A DNA stretch of 64,000 nt from contig CAVURC010000004.1 in assembly GCA_963743825.1 (NCBI GenBank), positions 234,341 to 298,340 of the forward strand, read 5' to 3'. A program made the translations under genes and the position numbers. Position 1 is the first letter of the stretch; each line of letters begins with the position of its first letter. The stretch comes from Sva-07 sp963743825. GTDB lineage: Bacteria; Actinomycetota; Acidimicrobiia; Acidimicrobiales; Ilumatobacteraceae. Positions 58,352 to 64,000 of this stretch are shown in pieces. The notes below the pieces were generated by a model that was not told the DNA's origin, searched no databases, and was given only the letters and a program-made list of their open reading frames with translations.

Positions 58352-60872
58352 TTAGGTTGCTTGGATCGCGTCGAGGACTTCCATGCGGGTGGATCGCTGG
58401 GCAGGGATCAGCGCGGCGAGGAATCCGAGCCCGACTCCGAGCACCAGCACGAGGGCCAGCAGCCCGACTGGGGGACTGAATGGAACCGAGGTGTCTGCGG
58501 ACTGGCTGATCGCCCGGACGAGCGCCCAGCCGGTGAATCCGCCGACGAGCATGCCGGCGAGCGTGCCGAGTGACGCGATGATCACCGACTCGATGCGCAC
58601 CATCCGTCGCACGCGTCGATCGAGCATCCCGACCACGCGCAGCAGCCCGAGTTCCCGGCGCCGCTCGAGGATCGACAGCGACATCGTGTTGACGATGCCG
58701 ATGAGTGCGACGATCACGCTCATCAGCAGCAGGCCGTTGACCGCATTGATGAGGAAGTCGAAGATCCCGCCGATCGTCGCACCGATCGCGCTCCCAGCGG
58801 TCAGCGAGATGTCGGGCCGCAACGACAGGACCTCGTTGATCTCGTCCTCGACGTCGGACTGCGCACCCGAGGCCACGTCGATGAACGCAGACGAAGGCTG
58901 AGTGACACCGATGAAGGAGTCGAAGGTCTCTGCGGCGACGAAGTTGCCGGTGAACGCGACGTCGATGTTGGCATCGACGATCCCGACGACTTCCAGTTCG
59001 AGGCTGGCGCCGGCGCTGTTGACGATGGTGACGGAGGAGCCGAGAGCAGGACCGTCGTCGACCGAACCACCGATGGCCGCGCCGTCGCTGATCACGATGC
59101 CGCCTGGTCCGAGGTCGTCGAACGATCCCTCCGAGATGTCGATACCGGTGGACTCGCTCAGCGCCGCAAACTCCGCGGTGGAGATCGCCGATCGGGTCAC
59201 CCTCGAACGTCACGGGTGCCCGCCGGAACGGAATGACCTGCTCGACGTCCTCGATGGCTTCCAGCTCCGCCACGAGGTCGTCGTCGATCACGCCGCCGGT
59301 GCTGTCCATGAAGAAGTCGGCGCCACTCAGCTTGTCGATCTCGTCGACCGCGAAGTCCTTGATGCTGGTTCCCGCAACGGTCACGAGCGTCACGAGGTAC
59401 ACGCCGATGAGCAACGCGTTCGCGGTCGTGGCGGTGCGCTGTGGATTTCGGGCGGTGTTGTCGGAGGCGAGTCGCCCTTCGAGACCGAACCGGGACGCGA
59501 TGGGTCGAGACGCCTTGCTGACGAGGATCGCGAGCAGCGGGCCGGCGACGATGACGCCGATGAAGATCGCCAGCGCTCCGAAGCCCAGCCCTGCGCCGCT
59601 CCCGTCGAGCAGGCCGAGGATTCCGAGGGCGACGAGCACTCCTGCGAGAACGGTCCGTTTGCGTGACACGGTCGAGCTCTCGACGGCCGCTTGGCGCAGC
59701 GCTTCGATGGGTTCGGTCTTCGCTGCCCGGCGCGCCGGGATCATCACCGAGAAGAAGGTGATCAGGGTGCCGGAGATGATGCCCTGGGAGACCACGGTCG
59801 GCGTGACCTTGATACCGCTCCCCGGCAATGAGACGCCGATCGCGGCGACGACGGTGACGAGCAGGTAGGCGAGCGCGAAGCCTGCAACGACACCGAGCAT
59901 CGATCCGATGATGCCGATCACGAGACCCTCGAAGCGCAGTGATCGTCTTGACTGCTTCGGTGTCGCACCGATCGCCGCCAGCACGGCCAGCTCGCGGAGG
60001 CGCTGCGCGACGATCACGCTGAACGTGTTGTAGATGACGAAGGCCCCGACGAACAGTGCGAGACCGGCGAATGCCTGCAGACCGATCTTGAGTGCCTTGC
60101 CGAACCCGCTGGCCTCGGCGCGCTTGTCCTGGAGGAACTCGTCGCCGCTCTGGACACGGAAACCATCGGGAACCGACGGTTCGACCGCTGCGACCAACTC
60201 CGTCTCGCTGACGTTGCCGCGCAGGTAGAGGTCCTCGTAGGCGACGACACCGGCGTTGAGCCACTGGAACGCGGTCGCCTCCGGCACCGAGACGGTGCCG
60301 TTCTGATCGATTGCGTCGGAGCTGCCGAAGCTCGTGACACCCACGATCGTGGCGTCGAACTGCCCGGCGGAGGTGAGCACGACAACTCGATCACCGACTG
60401 CGAGATCCTCGTTCGTCGGCGAGGCCGCGATCGACGGTGATCTCACCTGCGGCCTGCGGCGCCGCGCCTTCGACGATGTCGACGTGGTTGAGTTCGTCGT
60501 CGTCGACCCAGAGCCGGCCCGTGGCACCGTCGGCGTACGGCTTGCCGTCGTCGCCGAGGAAGGCGATCGGTCCGCTCGAGTTCTCCGGCCACGCCCGTCG
60601 ACTTCGGGGAGTGCTGCGACTTGTCAGCCGACGTCGCCGCTGATGCGGAGGTCCTGCGGCGAAGTCGGCTCCCCAGCCTTCGTCGTCGGGGACGACTGCC
60701 GCTTCGATTCCTGCGAACTGGCGGTTCACGTCACCCTCGAGGGCATCGATCACGCGATCGGAGAGGAATAGCCGGCCGCGGTGAAGAACGCCACCCCGGT
60801 GATGATGGCGATCAGCGTGGCGACGTAGCGTCCACCGTTGTGGCGCACGCCGCGCAGGGCAAGTTTGAGCAC
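58352..60872 (-). pseudogene. MacB/FtsX-type ABC transporter permease, several frameshifts
   Basis: Large permease with two FtsX-type membrane blocks. It starts at GTG 60872, seven bases after the ATPase stop, with LKLALRGVRHNGGRYVATLI. The exported domain includes DALEGDVNRQFAGIEAAVV and FLGDDGKPYADGATGRLWVDD. The first block has FVIYNTFSVIVAQRLRELAVLAAIGATP; the second has MSLSILERRRELGLLRVVGML and ends RSTRMEVLDAIQAT. Breaks lie near 60770, 60690-60590, 60410-60425 and 59185-59200. Such permeases with their ATPase export lipoproteins, peptides or drugs; the substrate is unknown. All domains can be found, so read errors are a likely cause. Confidence 0.8.
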
Positions 60873-60879
60873 GGGCGGA

Positions 60880-61666
60880 TCAGGCCTCGAATTGCTTCAT
60901 GCGGTCGAGCACACGGTCGGTGGTCGGCGACTGCATCTCGTCGATGATCTGACCGTCGGCGAGGAACAGCACGCTGTTCGCGTACGACGCCGCGTGCGGG
61001 TCGTGGGTCACCATGACGATGGTCTGGCCGGATTCGGTCCACCGCGTTGCGCATGAACGCGAAGGATTTCCGATACCGGTGCGCGAGTTCAGTGCGCCGG
61101 TCGGTTCGTCGGCGAACACGATGTCGGGCTTCGGCACGAGCGCGGTGCCCGCCAACGTGCGGCACGTTCGCCGCTGGCCACCGGAAGCCGACTCGGCAGG
61201 TTGTCCAAACGGTTGCCGAGCCCTACGGTGTCGACGATCGTGTCGAACCACGCCTTGTCCTCGTCCTCGCCCGCCAATGTCAGCGGCAGGAGGATGTTCT
61301 CCTTCGACGACAGCGTCGGGATCAGGTTGTACTGCTGGAAGATGAACCCGAGTCGGTCACGGCGGAGCAGGGTGAGGTCGGTCTTGTTCAGCGTCGACAG
61401 TTCGGTGTCGCCGACGAGCACCGAACCCGACGTCAGCCGATCGAGCCCGGCGACGCACTGCATCAGGGTGCTCGCCCCGACCCCGACGGACCCATGATCG
61501 CAGTGAACCGGTGCGAGGGGAAGTCGACCGTCACACCGTCGAGGGCATGGACCGCGGTGTCACCCGATCCGTACGTCTTGACGGCGTCGATCGCCCGTGC
61601 GGCAGGCACCGCTTGGGCGATCGTCGAGGTCGGGGGGCTCAGATCGGTCATCGGTTGTCCATTCAT
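60880..61666 (-). pseudogene. MacB/LolD-type ABC transporter ATP-binding protein, several frameshifts
   Basis: ATPase partner of the downstream permease. It starts MNGQPMTDLSPPTSTIAQAV, then DAVKTYGSGDTAVHALDGV and TAIMGPSGSG. The frame breaks inside the Walker A motif near 61475; the next frame resumes STLMQCVAGLDRLTSGSVL, and the catalytic Lys codon of GKST cannot be recovered by a simple one-base repair. Further on are DRLGFIFQQYNLIPTLSSKENILLP (Q-loop) in part, a damaged signature motif (SGGQRR), FADEPTGAL (Walker B) and VMVTHDP (switch His). Breaks lie near 61475, 61195 and 61050-61075. The family is clear, the integrity is not. Confidence 0.8.
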
Positions 61667-61737
61667 CGCTCGGGTGTCTCGGGCGGGGAAGCGCCAGGGA
61701 GATTAGCAGTAATTTGTCGAATCGGGCCCGGTGGTGC

Positions 61738-62280
61738 TCATCCGGTCACGGCGCCGGTGGTAGCCAGCACGACCACGGCGACCACCCAGACCGCGACGTT
61801 CGTGACGTCCATGATCGGGTCGAGCAGGTGCCGGTGCAGGCGGCCGAGCCGTGCGAGTGCGAGCTGGCGGACGTGATGGGTCCAGCGGAGCGCCCGGTAG
61901 CCGCGGGCGAGGTTCAGTCGATCGAGCAGGCGGCCGATGCCGTTGCCCAAATTGGTCCGCGGAGACAGGCCGACCTCGTAGGCGCTTGCCAGTGGCAGGG
62001 CGAGCAGCGAGGCCGCGAAGCCCGACCCGACACGGATGATCAACCCGACCACGAGCGGAGCGAGGGGTGACCACAGCCGTGACCCCACTTCGTCGCCCGA
62101 CGACCAGTCGACGTCGATGTTGGTCCGTGTGATCGCCGCGCCGATCAGGCCGATGGCGACCAACCGTCACGGACCTTGCACCAGATACCACACGATCAGC
62201 AGGTTGCGAGCGTCGGCCGTCCCGGGTTGCAGCCCGAGTTCCAGGCCGAATTCGGGGTGGATCGGAGAACGACGGGTCAT
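61738..62280 (-). pseudogene. Hypothetical membrane protein with in-frame stop
   Basis: Protein of about 180 residues I do not recognise. It opens MTRRSPIHPEFGLELGLQPG and LLIVWYLVQGP, meets a TGA near 62170, and continues in the same frame with RLVAIGLIGAAITRTNIDVD, hydrophobic LAPLVVGLIIRVGSGFAASLL and a final helix VAVWVVAVVVLATTG. A TGG to TGA change would explain the break (GPWRLVAIG). About four membrane helices. Its ATG lies four bases after the stop of the PAP2 phosphatase gene, so the two form an operon. Confidence 0.6.
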
Positions 62281-62283
62281 GGG

Positions 62284-62956
62284 TCATGAGGCCACGCGCC
62301 GGTCTGCAATCGACCCGGCGAGCCAGAGCCCGCCAAGGCCCGATCAGCACGCCGAAGCTCCACCCTCCGACACGTCGGCCGGGAGGTGGACACCGTGCAC
62401 GATGCGGGCGACTCCGACGACGAGCGTCACGATCGCGAGCAGTGGCCGCCATCGATGGGGGAGTGCGGCCATCGCCATGATTGCTGGCACCGCGGCGACG
62501 GCACTGTGGCCCGACACGTAGCCGAGGCCAGTGCCGTCCCCCTTCGCGGATGACCACCTCGGGGAGGTAGGTCAACGGTCGGTCACGCTCGACGATCCGT
62601 TTGACACCCTTCGCCCCGAACCAGTGCGACGAGCCCGGCGGCCACGGTGGCTGCGCTCAGCAGCCAATCCCGCTTGAACGACGCGATCGATGCAGCGACG
62701 ACGATCGGCCCGCCGAGCGTGCCGGCCTGCATCACCGGGTACAGCACCGTGGCCAGTGCGTCTGGTGCGTCGTTGATCGGCACTCGGTGAGTCTCAGCTC
62801 CCACCGTGGCACCGGGAGCTGTCGGGCGACCACGTACGACACGACCAGTGCTGCGCCCGCGCCGGCGGCGACGAGTCCGGGCCGCCGCACCCGGCCGGGC
62901 CAGCGAGTTGGCGCGGTGGTGGGATCGTGGTCGCTCGATCTTCGGTAGTTGAGCAC
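62284..62956 (-). pseudogene. PAP2-family phosphatase, several frameshifts
   Basis: Membrane acid phosphatase. In order: LVAAGAGAALVVSYVVARQL near the start, then INDAPDALATVLYPVMQAG and FKRDWLLSAATVAAGLVALV in a second frame, DRPLTYLPEVVI, and GYVSGHSAVAAVPAIMAMAA with the catalytic SGH. VGVARIVHGVHLPADV and VGGWSFGVLIG complete the PAP2 signature. It ends ADRRVAS at 62284 in yet another frame. At least four breaks. It would act on lipid phosphates such as undecaprenyl diphosphate or phosphatidic acid. Start GTG 62956 is tentative. Confidence 0.75.
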
Positions 62957-63043
62957 GACCGATCACTGCGGTCGGAAGCTTCATCGGCCAGACTCGTACC
63001 GCTGTGCATACCAGTGCACGCGACGCACGAGGATGACGAGTCA

Positions 63044-64000
63044 ATGAGCGACACGAACACAGCCACCGAGCTCGGCGCGCCGGGCCGCCGCAGCCTGTCG
63101 GACATCACCGGTCTCGGGTCGCGCCGAGGAGGCGACGTCGCGGGTACACACGCTCGCCGGAGGACGTGCTGCGGATCGTCGTGTTCGCGACCCTGACGGT
63201 GTTCATGATGGCGCTCACGAGGTGGGCGCGGACGTCGATCACCGGGTCTGGAGGAGGACCTGATCGAGCTGCTCGGGTTCGTCAGCTCCGACGATCGAGC
63301 GCGTCGATCAAGGGAGCGCTCGAGATCATCGTTGCGCTCGTGGGTGTCGGCGTGTTGCGTGATCGCCGTTGATCGAACCGTCGCTACCGGCTGTTCGGGT
63401 ACATGTTCGCCGCGCAGACGCTCGCGGTCGTGCTCATGGGGTGCTGGTGCAGCGCCTCGTCGACCGCGATGAGTCCGAACAGGTCGATCAACGAGCTCGC
63501 AGACCGTGCCGGGATCGAGACCGCCACGACGTCGGGGGCGATCGGCCTGGCGTCGACCGCCGCCGGCGTGTTCATCGTAGCTGTCGCCGTTCGTGTCGCG
63601 CCGCTGGCGCCGCTTCGGGATCGGCCTGATCACGTTCATCACCCTGACCACGATCGTCGGTGTCGATCCCGAGGCTCCCTGCGGACACGCTCCTCGCGCT
63701 CCCGCTCGGAGCGATGTGCGGGGCTGCCATCCTGCTGGCCTTCGGGCGTCCCGATCGACGGCCCACGCTCGAAGCGATCGGGTCGGCGCTGGCGGGCGGG
63801 CCTGCGCACGACGGAGGTCCGGCAGGCGAAGGTCAACGCCCCGCGGCTCGACGCCGTACTTCGCCACGCTCGACGACGGGGGACGGCTGTTCGTCAAGGT
63901 GCTCGGCTCGCAGGAGCGTGCGGCCGACCTGCTGTTCCGGGTCTACCGGTTCCTGCGGCTGAAGAACGTGGGCGACGATCGGCCGTTCTCGTCGCTGCGC
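63044..64000 (+). pseudogene. Large membrane protein with kinase-like domain (LPG-synthase-type), partial, many frameshifts
   Basis: Starts MSDTNTATELGAPGRRSLSD and runs off the window. Pieces follow in different frames: YTRSPEDVLRIVVFATLTVF, ALEIIVALVGVGVL, NELADRAGIETATTSGAIGL, RLPADTLLALPLGAMCGAAI, then RSTPYFATLDDGGRLFVKVL and LFRVYRFLRLKNVGDDRPFS. Joined, they resemble actinobacterial proteins with N-terminal membrane helices, a cytoplasmic phosphotransferase-like segment, and a lysylphosphatidylglycerol-synthase transmembrane domain further on, which would lie outside the window. At least five breaks in under 1 kb. It is divergent from the PAP2 gene. Confidence 0.6.

Overview
The window is GC-rich chromosomal DNA from an actinobacterium. 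Pointers are a complete 14-gene complex I operon, a WXG100 protein, a DUF222/13E12 HNH nuclease, F420-type (PPOX and DDN-like) oxidoreductases, an MhuD-like haem oxygenase and a GC-shadow ORF pattern. The split cytochrome b next to nuo suggests class Acidimicrobiia (Ilumatobacter-like); this is inference from gene content, not a database match. I recognised no rRNA, tRNA, CRISPR array, IS element or prophage. No gene-free stretch exceeds 300 bases; the largest is the divergent promoter region 26943-27179.

Layout. 0-7.4 kb: CNNM/CorC-type membrane protein, aspartokinase with an internal beta-subunit start, MhuD-like haem oxygenase, kynureninase, ATP-dependent DNA ligase, CoA-transferase and a short-chain dehydrogenase. 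7.4-16.7 kb: DUF6325/SHOCT pair, DEAD-box helicase fused to a cold-shock domain, GH38 alpha-mannosidase, M20 amidohydrolase, a WXG100 protein, then an overlapping trio (thiamine-binding-like, HTH, HAD) and an NTF2-like protein. 16.7-22.7 kb: pantothenate kinase, an adenine-type DNA methylase, a zinc-finger membrane protein, and a tightly overlapping operon of ECF sigma factor, cytochrome c-SCO1 fusion lipoprotein, cupredoxin lipoprotein and membrane protein. 22.7-26.9 kb: methionine aminopeptidase with SEC-C, polyprenyl diphosphate synthase, geranylgeranyl-reductase-like flavoprotein and a membrane cytochrome c.

27.1-47.9 kb is one respiratory superoperon. It encodes a 3-TM protein, a two-cluster ferredoxin, a split cytochrome b (b6-like plus subunit IV-like), a Rieske protein, a dihaem cytochrome c, another membrane protein, then nuoA to nuoN in canonical order. 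Together these proteins should carry electrons from NADH to menaquinone and on to cytochrome c; the polyprenyl synthase and the reductase upstream are plausible menaquinone side-chain enzymes.

47.9-57.6 kb: lipid-phosphatase-like protein, YbaK editing protein, HNH nuclease and small monocistronic genes (DUF1801, GNAT, DDN-like, PPOX, VOC, methyltransferase, CPBP protease, PPK2, double-MarR regulator). 56.7-64 kb holds an ABC1-kinase remnant, an AIM24 protein, an ABC exporter, a PAP2 phosphatase and the start of a large membrane protein. Most of these are broken by many frameshifts.

Two window-wide patterns stand out. First, twelve genes that head transcription units have a TANNNT box exactly 6 or 7 bases before the start codon, so leaderless mRNAs look common. 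Second, nearly all frameshifts before 57 kb are single extra bases, often in G runs, which looks more like sequencing error than true decay. Frameshifted genes are typed as pseudogene here, but most are probably intact in the organism.
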